From a virus: a stretch of DNA of 31,293 nucleotides. Shown piece after piece: positions 7,539 to 15,589 of this stretch (positions are counted from its first letter, which is position 1; each line of letters opens with the position of its first letter). The notes under the pieces were generated by a model. That model searched no databases. It worked only from the letters and a program-made list of their open reading frames with translations, and was not told where the DNA came from. The DNA lies in IMG/VR virus record IMGVR_UViG_3300025159_000321, positions 1 through 31,293 of that record. One strand, written 5' to 3'. The translations under genes were made by a program, and so were the position numbers.

Positions 7539-8071
7539 TTCCTCACCCTCACAATTTTTCCACCAATAACTTCTTTATTATTCCCATAGTGCTCATCAAG
7601 CCATCTTTTAACATCTGGATGGTCGTAGTCGTGGAAAAGAATTATACCATTAGGCTTTACCATTTCTTCCCACCTTTCGGTATTTTTTCTTACTGATTCA
7701 TAGTCGTGGTGTCCATCAATAAACATCAAATTTACAGAAATTCGTGCCATAAAAAAGGCAAATTCATCAGCATCTCCATGCACATAGAATCCCTTTTTAC
7801 CTATTCCTACCATACCTTCCTGCTCCATCCAAGGTGCTCTGCCGATGCTCTTTTCGTGGGGCACTACATCGTGAATATCTATAAATAATTTATACACATC
7901 AGGGTGAGCGTATTCGTGCAATACTCTAGCACTTTTACCTTCATCTACTCCAATTTCTACATATACATCCCCTGGCTTTAGCTTCTCGGCTTCCTCTTTC
8001 ATTACGTCAAATTCAGAGAATACGCCTTGGATATGTTTAGTTATGTGAGTATCTAATTCTTCAAAGTTCAT
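7535..8071 (-). CDS. Methyltransf_24-type SAM methyltransferase (copy 2)
   Basis: 178 residues. The SAM site reads GDVYVEIGVDEGKSARVL. The later block NLMFIDGHHDYESVRKNTER, then PNGIILFHDYDHPDV, carries the paired Asp/His residues seen in TylF/macrocin O-methyltransferase-type enzymes, where they bind a divalent metal and the acceptor hydroxyls. The gene immediately upstream (8068-8580) has the same layout, and the pair look like a tandem duplication that has diverged. ATGA overlaps join it to both neighbours. Sugar O-methylation is the best guess from the family and the setting. Confidence 0.82.
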   Translation of the reverse strand: MNFEELDTHITKHIQGVFSEFDVMKEEAEKLKPGDVYVEIGVDEGKSARVLHEYAHPDVYKLFIDIHDVVPHEKSIGRAPWMEQEGMVGIGKKGFYVHGDADEFAFFMARISVNLMFIDGHHDYESVRKNTERWEEMVKPNGIILFHDYDHPDVKRWLDEHYGNNKEVIGGKIVRVRK

Positions 8072-8580
8072 AACTGTACCTTAGACATAGATGTATTTTT
8101 ATCTGTTCTCTTAAACAATTCCCATTTCTTAACTGTATGGGTATTCACAAACTCCGCTACCGCTTGGACTACCCCAGGACTAGATTCATCACAATCGTGG
8201 AAAAGCATTACTCCGCCTTCTTTCATGTAGGGATACCACGATTCAATATCTGTTTTACACCCTTCGTATGAATGATCCCCATCTATGAAAAGCACTGATA
8301 TTTTTCCATTTGCCCAAGTTTTAGCAATCTCCTCACTTTTTCCTTGCTTAAATACCGCCCCTTCAATGAAGACTGGGTCTTTAATATCTATACCGACTAG
8401 AAAAACTCCTGTTTTTGCAGCTTGACTGGCAACCCATAAACTTCTACCCTTATCCACCCCGATTTCTACATAACTATCACCAGCATTTAATTTCTCTACC
8501 TCCGGTATAAGTACCTCTGCATCAAAGGTACTAAACGCTCCCTCTGGTGCTTCTTTGTCTAGTCTTTCAAGTATTTGCAT
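8068..8580 (-). CDS. Methyltransf_24-type SAM methyltransferase (copy 1)
   Basis: 170 residues from ATG 8580, chosen because GGGAGGG lies at the correct distance; a longer in-frame extension to 8778 is the antisense-free overlap inside the preceding glycosyltransferase and carries no conserved feature. SAM site: GDSYVEIGVDKGRSLWVA. Metal/acceptor block: SVLFIDGDHSYEGCKTDIES, then GGVMLFHDCDESSPGV. The VEIGVD-GRS, FIDG-H-YE and LFHD motifs are shared with the next gene (7535-8071), so they are paralogues in tandem. A metal-dependent sugar O-methyltransferase is likely. Confidence 0.82.
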   Translation of the reverse strand: MQILERLDKEAPEGAFSTFDAEVLIPEVEKLNAGDSYVEIGVDKGRSLWVASQAAKTGVFLVGIDIKDPVFIEGAVFKQGKSEEIAKTWANGKISVLFIDGDHSYEGCKTDIESWYPYMKEGGVMLFHDCDESSPGVVQAVAEFVNTHTVKKWELFKRTDKNTSMSKVQL

Positions 8581-9415
8581 ACTTACCCTCCCAATCTGGA
8601 CTGAAAATTCTTCCTTCCTCTTTTGTCGGTATTCGGAATGTAGCCTCCCAAATACCATCATCCGTCCTGTCAAAGCCCCATTTCTCTTTAAAGTAGGCAT
8701 AGTTTCTAAATCTGGCTGTGTCGTTGTCTGGGTGGAATGTCCCGCTAGTCTGGCTGAAGTGATAAACAATGGCGTCAATGCTCTGGTAAGGTTGTACTCC
8801 TGCCAACTTGATCTTGTACTCTAAGTCACTGTCTCCGTTACTTCCCCAAGGGTCGTAGTTAATATCATAACCACCAATTAAATCCCAAAGCTCTTTGCTT
8901 ATAATAAAAGGTAGATTAAAACCCGTGCGGAATTTACCAGGTGTAGCAACTGCCCATTTCTTTGCAAACTCTAACCATTTCTCTTTATCAAAATCCCCAC
9001 CAGCTCCACCAAATGGTTGTACTTGAAATGTTGGTGCTCCTGCTCTTGGCTCCACGAGTTGTGGCGACACACACCCAATTGGTTTTTCTCCAAACCATGA
9101 AAAATCTGTTAGCCTCTCCCACCACCCAGGGGCGTATATCATGTCATCATTGGTAATAAATATCCAAGGGGTATTGATTGTTGCTACTGCTGCATTGACG
9201 GCTTTACATTGACCTTGTTCTGATAAATTGATAAAAGTTTCTTCTTCTTCTTGGTCAAACCTTTCAGGACACTTCGAGCCATTAATAGCAACGATCCTTT
9301 TAATTTCGGGAGCTGTTTCTCTCAAAGAAATCAAACATTGATCCATACTATATTCTTGCTGTTCATCTGCTCCTAGATGTGGAATTATAATCGTAACTTC
9401 AGATGGTTTTATCAT
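8567..9415 (-). CDS. Family 2-type glycosyltransferase (GT-A fold)
   Basis: 282 residues from ATG 9415, preceded by GAGGAG; an upstream TTG (9427) is less likely. The N-terminus reads VTIIIPHLGADEQQ, with LISLRETAPEIKRIVAINGS as the first beta-alpha unit. GQCKAVNAAVATI is followed by WIFITNDDMIYAPGW, with the NDD metal-binding motif. The acceptor part has GGYDINYDPWGSNGDSDLEY, with the ED-type acidic pair as GDSD. It lies between the PLP enzyme and the tandem methyltransferases. Donor and acceptor unknown. Confidence 0.87.
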   Translation of the reverse strand: MIKPSEVTIIIPHLGADEQQEYSMDQCLISLRETAPEIKRIVAINGSKCPERFDQEEEETFINLSEQGQCKAVNAAVATINTPWIFITNDDMIYAPGWWERLTDFSWFGEKPIGCVSPQLVEPRAGAPTFQVQPFGGAGGDFDKEKWLEFAKKWAVATPGKFRTGFNLPFIISKELWDLIGGYDINYDPWGSNGDSDLEYKIKLAGVQPYQSIDAIVYHFSQTSGTFHPDNDTARFRNYAYFKEKWGFDRTDDGIWEATFRIPTKEEGRIFSPDWEGKYANT

Positions 9416-10517
9416 TAAACTCCTCAATCGAATTTACAATATAATCAAGATCAGCCTTTGTAAGTCCTTGATGACAACCGAATAACAATCCGTATCTATT
9501 TATTCGTAACGCCTCTGGATAATTTCTATTGTTTACCTTAATATACGGTTGGTTTATCAGTGGCATTATAGTTCTAGTAGTAATTCCCTTCTGCTCTAAA
9601 TACAACATCAACTCGTTCCTTTTCAGATGAAAAAAGGGAAACATCATAAAAGCGTGGTTTTCCAAATAACTATCGGGGTGGTGGTTGCCAAGTTGCTTTG
9701 ATAAGTATCTAGCGTTTTCTTGCCTCTTACTTAACATATCCTGCCAGTTTTCTAGCTCTACCAGCCCCAAGGCAGCTTCCATCTCCGTACCCCTACTTGA
9801 ATACCCCGGGTAATTAAACTTGAACCTTGCTCCAATTACTTCCGGATTGTATTTATCATCATCATCTATCTTTAAGTATTTGTTATCCCTGCCGTGAAAG
9901 ATTAAACTACGAATAAGTTCAGCTAACTTTTGGTCGCTAGTACAAGCCATACCACCTACTCCTGTTATCAAAAGGTGAGCTATATAGAAAGAAAAGCAAG
10001 TTACATCTCCTAATCCTATCCCATCTACAAACATAGTTTCACAAGAATCCTCAATAACCTTCAATTTATGCTTCCTAGCAATCGCCATAATCTCCATCAT
10101 TTTTGCTGGTTTACCTAAAAGGTGGACTGGCATAATTGCACGGGTTTTTGGCGTTATGGCAGCCTCGATCAAATCTGGGTTTAGGTTAATATCCTTGCCT
10201 ATATCGACTATTACTGGGGTTAAGTTGTTATGTATAACCACGTTGTAAGTAGCTACAAAGGTCACTGAGGGAATGATTATCTCATCCCCATCTTTCCACT
10301 TACCCATTATCTTCAAAGCGTGTATGGCTGCTTGAAGGGCTGAAGTACCGCTATTTGTGAATACCCCATACTGATTGTTGTGTAATTTAGAGAATTTATC
10401 CTCAAACTCAGCCGTCATTGGGCCATAGGAGAGTCTATTGCTCTTCAAGGCTTCGACTACTTTATCTATATGTTTCTGACTCACATGGAGTGTACCAACA
10501 TCTATTGCTTTTTGCAT
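9399..10517 (-). CDS. DegT/DnrJ-fold PLP sugar enzyme with His in place of the catalytic Lys
   Basis: 372 residues, a full-length sugar-aminotransferase-fold protein (family PF01041). Visible hallmarks: LKSNRLSYGPMTAEFEDKF, FTNSGTSALQAAIHAL for PLP phosphate binding, IPSVTFVATYN, and VIEDSCETM with the Asp that holds the pyridine nitrogen. The segment that normally reads S-F-x-x-x-K-x-x-T-x-G-E-G-G is CFSFYIAHLLITGVGG here, so His181 occupies the Schiff-base Lys position. In the known enzyme ColD (GDP-4-keto-6-deoxymannose 3-dehydratase) the same Lys-to-His change turns the transaminase into a sugar 3-deoxygenase. Making a 3,6-dideoxy sugar is therefore a better guess than amino-sugar synthesis. 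The 4-keto-6-deoxy substrate enzyme is not encoded in this window. No clear ribosome site; 16-nt overlap with the preceding gene. Confidence 0.85.
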   Translation of the reverse strand: MQKAIDVGTLHVSQKHIDKVVEALKSNRLSYGPMTAEFEDKFSKLHNNQYGVFTNSGTSALQAAIHALKIMGKWKDGDEIIIPSVTFVATYNVVIHNNLTPVIVDIGKDINLNPDLIEAAITPKTRAIMPVHLLGKPAKMMEIMAIARKHKLKVIEDSCETMFVDGIGLGDVTCFSFYIAHLLITGVGGMACTSDQKLAELIRSLIFHGRDNKYLKIDDDDKYNPEVIGARFKFNYPGYSSRGTEMEAALGLVELENWQDMLSKRQENARYLSKQLGNHHPDSYLENHAFMMFPFFHLKRNELMLYLEQKGITTRTIMPLINQPYIKVNNRNYPEALRINRYGLLFGCHQGLTKADLDYIVNSIEEFNDKTI

Positions 10518-11128
10518 ATAAACATAAAATTATAATGACTAGAATCTGAATTAAGCTGTTCGCCTTCGGCTGTTTCTTCTATAGTTAGTCCTGCCTCTTT
10601 AAATGCTTCCTCTAAGGCTTGTTTAGAGTATTCTTGCAAATGGGTATCTTCCCAAGGTTCTTCCCCCTCTTTTTTCCCCATTGTATTTCTATCATTTAAG
10701 TTAGTTCCTTCAGCTACAAAGCTACGCCAAAGGATAATAATTACGTACTTTTTAGCTACCCTAACCATTTCTTTTATGGCTGATTTATAGTCATCGAGAT
10801 GATCTAAAGTGTGCATACAAACCACTGCATCCCAAGAATTGTCTGGTTCTTTTAGTTTTCTGGCATCTTGTATCTCGAAATTTCCATCTGGAAAGGTATC
10901 TTTAGCTATGGCTACCATCGCCCAAGAATAATCTGTACCCTTGTATTCAAACCCATAATCTTTATTCAATTCATACAATGGGCCTGTACCGCAACCAACG
11001 TCAAGAAAGCTCTCAATTCCTAATTCTTTCATCTTATCCAATAGATAAATTCGGTGCTTTTGCGGCCCCATCTGGTAAGAATTTTTAAACGAATCCCAAT
11101 AAGTTTTTTCAGTTTGTCCGTTTTGCAT
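10502..11128 (-). CDS. Class I SAM-dependent methyltransferase
   Basis: 208 residues from ATG 11128, which has GGAGG three nt upstream; a further in-frame ATG at 11164 lies inside the preceding gene without a ribosome site. Motif I: ESFLDVGCGTGPLYEL. Motif II: YKGTDYSWAM. Motif IV region: WDAVVCMHTLDHLDDYKSAI, then VRVAKKYVIIILWRSF. It shares the D-GCG, LDH/VDH and VIIxLWR features with the methyltransferase at 4866-5549, suggesting common origin. The gene before it is a GT2 and the one after is the PLP sugar enzyme. Target unknown; sugar methylation suggested by context. Confidence 0.84.
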   Translation of the reverse strand: MQNGQTEKTYWDSFKNSYQMGPQKHRIYLLDKMKELGIESFLDVGCGTGPLYELNKDYGFEYKGTDYSWAMVAIAKDTFPDGNFEIQDARKLKEPDNSWDAVVCMHTLDHLDDYKSAIKEMVRVAKKYVIIILWRSFVAEGTNLNDRNTMGKKEGEEPWEDTHLQEYSKQALEEAFKEAGLTIEETAEGEQLNSDSSHYNFMFICKKQ

Positions 11129-11768
11129 CTTCCTCCATTTTGTGATTGTATGATTCTGGGTCATTGTCTAAAAGCTGTAAATTAGTACCAGCCATAATAT
11201 GAGTAATAATCACTTTGTTAGTATCTGTCCATTTACCTAAACGCTTATACAAATCTTGCTCTGCCAACAACGAAAGGTTTTCATCCCACCTGCCTATTTC
11301 CTCAAAATGCTTCTTTGTAATCATCATCAACCCTGCATCCCTACCACCTTTCATACTCTCTGGATCAAACGGATGTCTGTCATAAGTAGCCTTTACATAC
11401 TCTCTGCTTCTTGGAACTTGATCTGGAAATACTGCATCGTAACCTTGTTCAATGTATTGCCTAAGACTTGGTAACCAACCTTCGTGAACAAAAACATCGT
11501 TTTGGATAAATACTAAATACTCACCCTTAGCAGACTGCGCTCCCAGATTCATACAAGCAGTGTAGCCTGGATCATTAGGTAAGTTAAAATATTTATCTAC
11601 TTTCAATACATTATAATCATCTCTTATCGGGAATTTAGATATTGGATTCATCACAATTAATTCGTAATCTTCTGGGTCGGTAAACTTAGTTATATTGGCA
11701 ATACAAGCCATACTCATGTGAGCGTTAAATCTGGAATTATTAAAACAGGTCAAAATTATACTGGTCAT
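11109..11768 (-). CDS. Family 2-type glycosyltransferase, short form
   Basis: 219 residues. The N-terminus MTSIILTCFNNSRFNAHMSM and YELIVMNPI form the first Rossmann units; NDPGYTACMNLGAQSAKGEY and LVFIQNDVFVHEGW give the donor-binding area with QND in the DXD place. Later GRWDENLSLLAEQDLYKRLG has the E-D pair expected for the catalytic base. It starts with an ATGA overlap on the epimerase gene. It is at the short end for GT2 enzymes and lacks an extra C-terminal domain. Cytoplasmic, with no membrane segment. Confidence 0.84.
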   Translation of the reverse strand: MTSIILTCFNNSRFNAHMSMACIANITKFTDPEDYELIVMNPISKFPIRDDYNVLKVDKYFNLPNDPGYTACMNLGAQSAKGEYLVFIQNDVFVHEGWLPSLRQYIEQGYDAVFPDQVPRSREYVKATYDRHPFDPESMKGGRDAGLMMITKKHFEEIGRWDENLSLLAEQDLYKRLGKWTDTNKVIITHIMAGTNLQLLDNDPESYNHKMEEDAKRTN

Positions 11769-12646
11769 AAATTCGCCTTTATATCTCTTTCTAAACTGGT
11801 AAGCAGGGGCCGCTTATAAATACTTTTGAGAACCTGAATATCGGCTACGGCACTTTTTACTCCAAAGTCAGTATTCTCATAAACTACTTCGATATTCTTC
11901 TTGCGACTGGCCTTCTTAAATATCTCGGCCAATTTGTTCATTGAGGTTCCCACACCACTACCTACGTTAATAAATTTACCCTCGAAATCTGGATTCTTAA
12001 TTGCTTCAAGTATTACTTGGACTATATCCACTATACTGACAAAATCCCGCACTTGCGTACCATCCCCGTGAATTACCAATTTTTTATCTTGTACCCCGTT
12101 TAGGAATCTATTTATCACGCTGTCATCCTGCGGGGTCGGATTAAAACCATAGATATTAAAAAACCTAAATACAACAATCGTAAGTCTATATCTGAAAGCC
12201 GCACACAAGTATTCACATTCTATCTTGCTTTGCCCATAAGGGTTATTTACTTCCAACTCATCTGTTTCTCTTATCGCTGTCCTCCCAACAATTTTATATA
12301 CAGAGGCCGAGGAGGGAAATATAACCTTAGCCCTGTTTTGCTCGGCGGCTAGTAATACCCTCAATGTTCCTTTTGTATTTAAGGCCAAAGTAAACTCTGG
12401 GTCTTTTATTGATTGGCTGACCGATACCTGAGCCGCTAGGTGAATAATTACGTCAGCGTCTTTGGTTTCTTCCATAAACTCTGGACTAAATATATCTTTT
12501 CCATCCCGAATATCCCATCCAACAGCGTTTGGTAAAGCACGCATTAAGTGAGTGCCAATGAACCCACGACTACCTGTTACGACAATCTTCTTTTGTTTAG
12601 TTAATTTTTTTAGCATTTCATTTAGGGAGCCAAGTTTGGTTGTCAT
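11765..12646 (-). CDS. NAD-dependent sugar epimerase, GalE-like extended SDR
   Basis: 293 residues from ATG 12646, which has GGAGG three nt upstream. The NAD motif is VVTGSRGFIGTHLM (GxxGxxG). IIHLAAQVSVSQS follows, then FPSSASVY (catalytic Ser) and NNPYGQSKIECEY (Tyr-x3-Lys). The Ser motif is of the epimerase SSAxVY form, not the TDEVYG form of nucleotide-sugar 4,6-dehydratases, so a 4-epimerase acting on a UDP- or dTDP-sugar is more likely than an RmlB-type dehydratase. The C-terminal region is complete (RDFVSIVDIVQVILEA, then INVGSG). It lies between two GT2 genes. Confidence 0.86.
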   Translation of the reverse strand: MTTKLGSLNEMLKKLTKQKKIVVTGSRGFIGTHLMRALPNAVGWDIRDGKDIFSPEFMEETKDADVIIHLAAQVSVSQSIKDPEFTLALNTKGTLRVLLAAEQNRAKVIFPSSASVYKIVGRTAIRETDELEVNNPYGQSKIECEYLCAAFRYRLTIVVFRFFNIYGFNPTPQDDSVINRFLNGVQDKKLVIHGDGTQVRDFVSIVDIVQVILEAIKNPDFEGKFINVGSGVGTSMNKLAEIFKKASRKKNIEVVYENTDFGVKSAVADIQVLKSIYKRPLLTSLERDIKANL

Positions 12647-13319
12647 ATGCCTCCATCTGGTCAAATTGCTTTACATACTCTGCTAATTCTGGATTGTGTT
12701 TTTGCATCTCTGGTGTAAATTCTTTTTTGTAACCCCAGTTATCACCGAAAGGATGGTAGGCTCTAAGCCTAGTGGTTCTACCTGTTTTCCAGCCATTAGT
12801 TTGCAACCTACTACAAATCCACCTTTCTTCGTTATTTCTTCCCGAACTTATTTTATGCTCCCAACCACCAGCTTGCCTTACCGCCTCGGTTCTCATTATT
12901 CTCATTACCGCCCCACACATATTTACTTCTTTTACATCCTCTGGATCTTTGGGGTCAAAACCAGCCGCTCCAATAAGAATATGAGGATGTAAACTGATAG
13001 CTCCATAATCTGGTCTATCATCCATAAATTGGATCATTTGGTTAAGCCAATCTGGATCTGTCTGCGGTACATAAATATCATTATCGGAAGTTATAAAATA
13101 TTCGGATTCCGCTAATGCCAAGGCTATATTCCATGCAGAGTGTATGCCTACATTCTCCGATAATCCAACGTATAAATCCACCTCATCCTTAAATTCTTCA
13201 TTTCCACCGTTGTCAATAATCGTCAGTTTGTATGGGGTTTTGGTGCGCTCTTTCAAATACTTAATTGTATTTGCAGTGAAATGTTGTCTTAGAAATGTGG
13301 TCAGGAATATGTCTATCAT
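12618..13319 (-). CDS. Family 2-type glycosyltransferase
   Basis: 233 residues. MIDIFLTTFLRQHFTANTIK, then KLTIIDNGGNEEF is the beginning of the GT-A fold. NVGIHSAWNIALALAESEYF and ITSDNDIYVP provide the donor site with an SDND metal motif. A GAVMRIMRTEAVRQAGGWE block follows, where GT2 enzymes contact the acceptor, and NNEERWICSRL may give the acidic base. It is joined to the GT2 gene before it by an ATGA overlap with GGAG upstream. No membrane segment. Donor and acceptor unknown. Confidence 0.84.
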   Translation of the reverse strand: MIDIFLTTFLRQHFTANTIKYLKERTKTPYKLTIIDNGGNEEFKDEVDLYVGLSENVGIHSAWNIALALAESEYFITSDNDIYVPQTDPDWLNQMIQFMDDRPDYGAISLHPHILIGAAGFDPKDPEDVKEVNMCGAVMRIMRTEAVRQAGGWEHKISSGRNNEERWICSRLQTNGWKTGRTTRLRAYHPFGDNWGYKKEFTPEMQKHNPELAEYVKQFDQMEAYDNQTWLPK

Positions 13320-14116
13320 TCGACTCCTTGTTTGGGGTGCACGACATACAAAAATTCATCATCTATCGGTTTACTATGATATTTCCTTGTATACTTGTAA
13401 AAGAGAGCGTGGTCATTTCCCCAGGGGTTACCTAATTCTTTTATTATTTTGTTGGGCTCTGCTTCATGATCCACCATAAAAAATTGCCTTTGCTCAGGAA
13501 ACTCTAATTGAAACCAAGCCGAAAAATCGTATGGACTTCCGATATATAAATCCCTAACACCACCGTAATTTATTTCTGTACAGTCTATATCCTTAATATG
13601 CGTAGAAGGATAAGCTCCCAAGTCATCATAAACACTCCTATGCCAAACAAACGTCCCATTAACTATATTTCCACCACCAAACACCTCATGGCCTACTTTT
13701 AATTTCTTGGGTCTAAAGGCACCTCTCAAAGCATTACCGCCATCTGCGTGAACATATCTGGCTCCGAAGTTAAACATTTTATACTTAGGCCACTTTCTAA
13801 AAAAGTAATCCACTCGTTCCAAATAGTGTGGTTCGTATTCATCATCAGAGTCTAGTAGGCAGAATATCTGTCCTTGAGCGTGCTTGAAGCCTTCATTCAA
13901 GGCCACTACTCGTTCATTATGAGGTACATTTACCACGTTCAGTCTTGGATAGGGCGGTATTTCAAAGTCTTGAGTGCTGCCATCATTGACTACGATATGC
14001 TCATAATCTCTAAAGGTTTGAGCCTCAACGCTATCTATAGCCCTTTTTAGACTCTCTTTCCTATAATTATTCCAAATATTTACTGGAGTTATTACACTTA
14101 TTCGTAAATTAGCCAT
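13316..14116 (-). CDS. Family 2-type glycosyltransferase
   Basis: 266 residues with very typical GT2 features: ISVITPVNIW, RAIDSVEAQTFRDYEHIVVN followed by DGSTQD, NERVVALNEGFKHAQGQIFC, and LLDSDDEYEPHYLER, with DSDD as the metal-binding DXD. It continues with NIVNGTFVWHRSVYDDLG. The match in the first 110 residues is strong; the later part (YIGSPYDFSAWFQLEFPEQ) is less familiar and may define the acceptor. It begins 1 nt after the RmlA-like gene ends. Cytoplasmic. Donor not determinable. Confidence 0.88.
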   Translation of the reverse strand: MANLRISVITPVNIWNNYRKESLKRAIDSVEAQTFRDYEHIVVNDGSTQDFEIPPYPRLNVVNVPHNERVVALNEGFKHAQGQIFCLLDSDDEYEPHYLERVDYFFRKWPKYKMFNFGARYVHADGGNALRGAFRPKKLKVGHEVFGGGNIVNGTFVWHRSVYDDLGAYPSTHIKDIDCTEINYGGVRDLYIGSPYDFSAWFQLEFPEQRQFFMVDHEAEPNKIIKELGNPWGNDHALFYKYTRKYHSKPIDDEFLYVVHPKQGVE

Positions 14117-14117
14117 A

Positions 14118-14828
14118 TTATAATTGATATTCTTGGCGTTGTCCGAGCCATCCTACAGTCCTCCAAAGTGAGTGTGGCGTTCCTGCATCTGACCAGAAAC
14201 AACCTTCTAAATAATTAACCAACATTTCCCCCTTCTCCAAGTAAGCGTTATTTACATCAGTTATTTCTAACTCGCCTCTTTTTGACGGTTTCAAGGTTTG
14301 GATTATATCAAATACGTCTGGGGGATAAATATATAAACCAGTCACAGCCCACTCCGACTTTCCATCTTTAGGTTTTTCTACTATTATTCCTTCTGACAAC
14401 ACACCAAATCTTTCGGGATCAGGCACCTTTTTAACGAATATCTGAGCCCTAGTTTTATCTTCGTGTATACTTAACACTTCATTATCAAAAATATTGTCTC
14501 CTAAAATAACCATTAATGGTTCGTTACCCACAAAATCTTTAGCCAACCCCAAAGCCTGGGCTATACCACCAGCCTCCTTTTGAATCTTATAGGTAAGATT
14601 AACCCCGAACTCCGAACCATCACTCAAATATTCAGCAAAGCCCCCAATATGTTCACCGCCAGATACAATCAGAATATCTTCGACCCCAAACTTTTTTAGT
14701 GTTTCTAATGGATAAGTAATCATTGGAATATTTAATAATGGTATAAGGTGCTTATTTACTACCTTAGTAGCTGGCAATAACCTAGTTCCCTGACCACCCG
14801 CCAACAAAATTCCTTTCATGCTCCCCAT
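14118..14828 (-). CDS. Sugar-1-phosphate nucleotidyltransferase, RmlA-like
   Basis: 236 residues, the short form of the glucose-1-phosphate thymidylyltransferase family, which joins a sugar-1-phosphate to a nucleotide (dTDP in the best-known members) and releases pyrophosphate. Signature MKGILLAGGQGTRLLPATK includes the nucleotide loop GxGTRL. Later EAGGIAQALGLAKDF, VILGDNIFD with the catalytic Asp, DPERFGVL, GELEITDVNNAYLE and FWSDAGTPHSL all match RmlA order. The start is ATG 14828 (AAGGAG just upstream) or ATG 14819, where the family's usual MKGI beginning lies. With the dehydrogenase, epimerase and PLP enzyme it forms the activated-sugar branch of the cluster. Confidence 0.88.
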   Translation of the reverse strand: MGSMKGILLAGGQGTRLLPATKVVNKHLIPLLNIPMITYPLETLKKFGVEDILIVSGGEHIGGFAEYLSDGSEFGVNLTYKIQKEAGGIAQALGLAKDFVGNEPLMVILGDNIFDNEVLSIHEDKTRAQIFVKKVPDPERFGVLSEGIIVEKPKDGKSEWAVTGLYIYPPDVFDIIQTLKPSKRGELEITDVNNAYLEKGEMLVNYLEGCFWSDAGTPHSLWRTVGWLGQRQEYQL

Positions 14829-15589
14829 TTCTCCTTGAATTTTTCTCTGCTTTCGTTCATCAAATCTGGTGTTTCTACCATTCCCGTGCTAGTACCCCCA
14901 ATCACATGGTAGGTATTTACCTTTTTAGTACTGGCGTATTTTTTACCTGCTTCATCCATTCTTTTGAGAAAATCTAAATCTTCTAAATAAACAAAAAACT
15001 GCTCATCAAAAGTTCCAATTTCTCTAAAAAGGGATTTTCTAGCCAAAACGCAGGAAAAGTCCCGAAAATCACTAAAAGCCTCTCTAAAATCCCGGCCCTC
15101 CCAAAGTTTTGCCTTATCAGAAGCCTCCACAGCCCTAGAAAATGGTTCACCGTACATAGGGGTCGCCATAACTAGGTCAAGGTCTTGTAGAGCCTCCTGC
15201 AACCCCTCAAGCCAAGAGTCAAAAACCATAGTGTCATTATTAAGCAAGCAAACATATTCGCCACTACTAACTCTAATTGCTTGGTTCCAAGCAGCGGCTA
15301 TTCCTTTATTTTCCTCATTTTGGATAACTTTATCCGCTTTATAATCGGATAATCTTTGAGGCTTTATCGGAGAACCATTGTCGACAAGAATAATTTCATA
15401 AGGTAATTTTGTGTGTTCCCTTACCGAACCTATGCAATTACCTGTGTAATGAAACAAAGGATAGTTGAGGTTATGGCAAAGGATAATTATTGAAGTTAAT
15501 CCTGCGACTTCGCTAGGGTTATCAGCAACATTTTGTTGGCTATCAACAGTAGTCCACGTTTCTTGGGTGCTAGTTTCCGTATCCTGCAT
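14816..15589 (-). CDS. Family 2-type glycosyltransferase
   Basis: 257 residues. A ~30-residue polar N-terminal extension rich in Thr, Ser and Gln precedes the GT-A fold, which begins LTSIIILCHNLNYPL. Donor-site segments follow: PYEIILVDNGSPIKP, NKGIAAAWNQAIRVSSGEY and CLLNNDTMVF, with NND as the metal motif. FVYLEDLDFLKRMDEAGKKY holds the ED acid pair common in rhamnosyl- and galactosyltransferase-type GT2 enzymes. AGGAGG precedes the start; it overlaps the dehydrogenase gene by 20 nt and the nucleotidyltransferase gene by 13 nt. Confidence 0.88.
   Translation of the reverse strand: MQDTETSTQETWTTVDSQQNVADNPSEVAGLTSIIILCHNLNYPLFHYTGNCIGSVREHTKLPYEIILVDNGSPIKPQRLSDYKADKVIQNEENKGIAAAWNQAIRVSSGEYVCLLNNDTMVFDSWLEGLQEALQDLDLVMATPMYGEPFSRAVEASDKAKLWEGRDFREAFSDFRDFSCVLARKSLFREIGTFDEQFFVYLEDLDFLKRMDEAGKKYASTKKVNTYHVIGGTSTGMVETPDLMNESREKFKEKWGA

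Noticed and set aside
8581-8778. A longer start (8778) for the methyltransferase at 8068-8580.
   Set aside because: The added residues lie wholly inside the preceding glycosyltransferase gene, and the ATG at 8580 has a strong ribosome site.
11765-12646. dTDP-glucose 4,6-dehydratase (RmlB) to go with the RmlA-like protein.
   Set aside because: The active-site motif is SSASVY, as in epimerases, and not TDEVYG, so an epimerase is the better call.
13144-13479. Plus-strand reading frame of 111 residues opposite glycosyltransferase genes.
   Set aside because: Shadow of two well-supported minus-strand glycosyltransferase genes; no ribosome site or recognisable domain.
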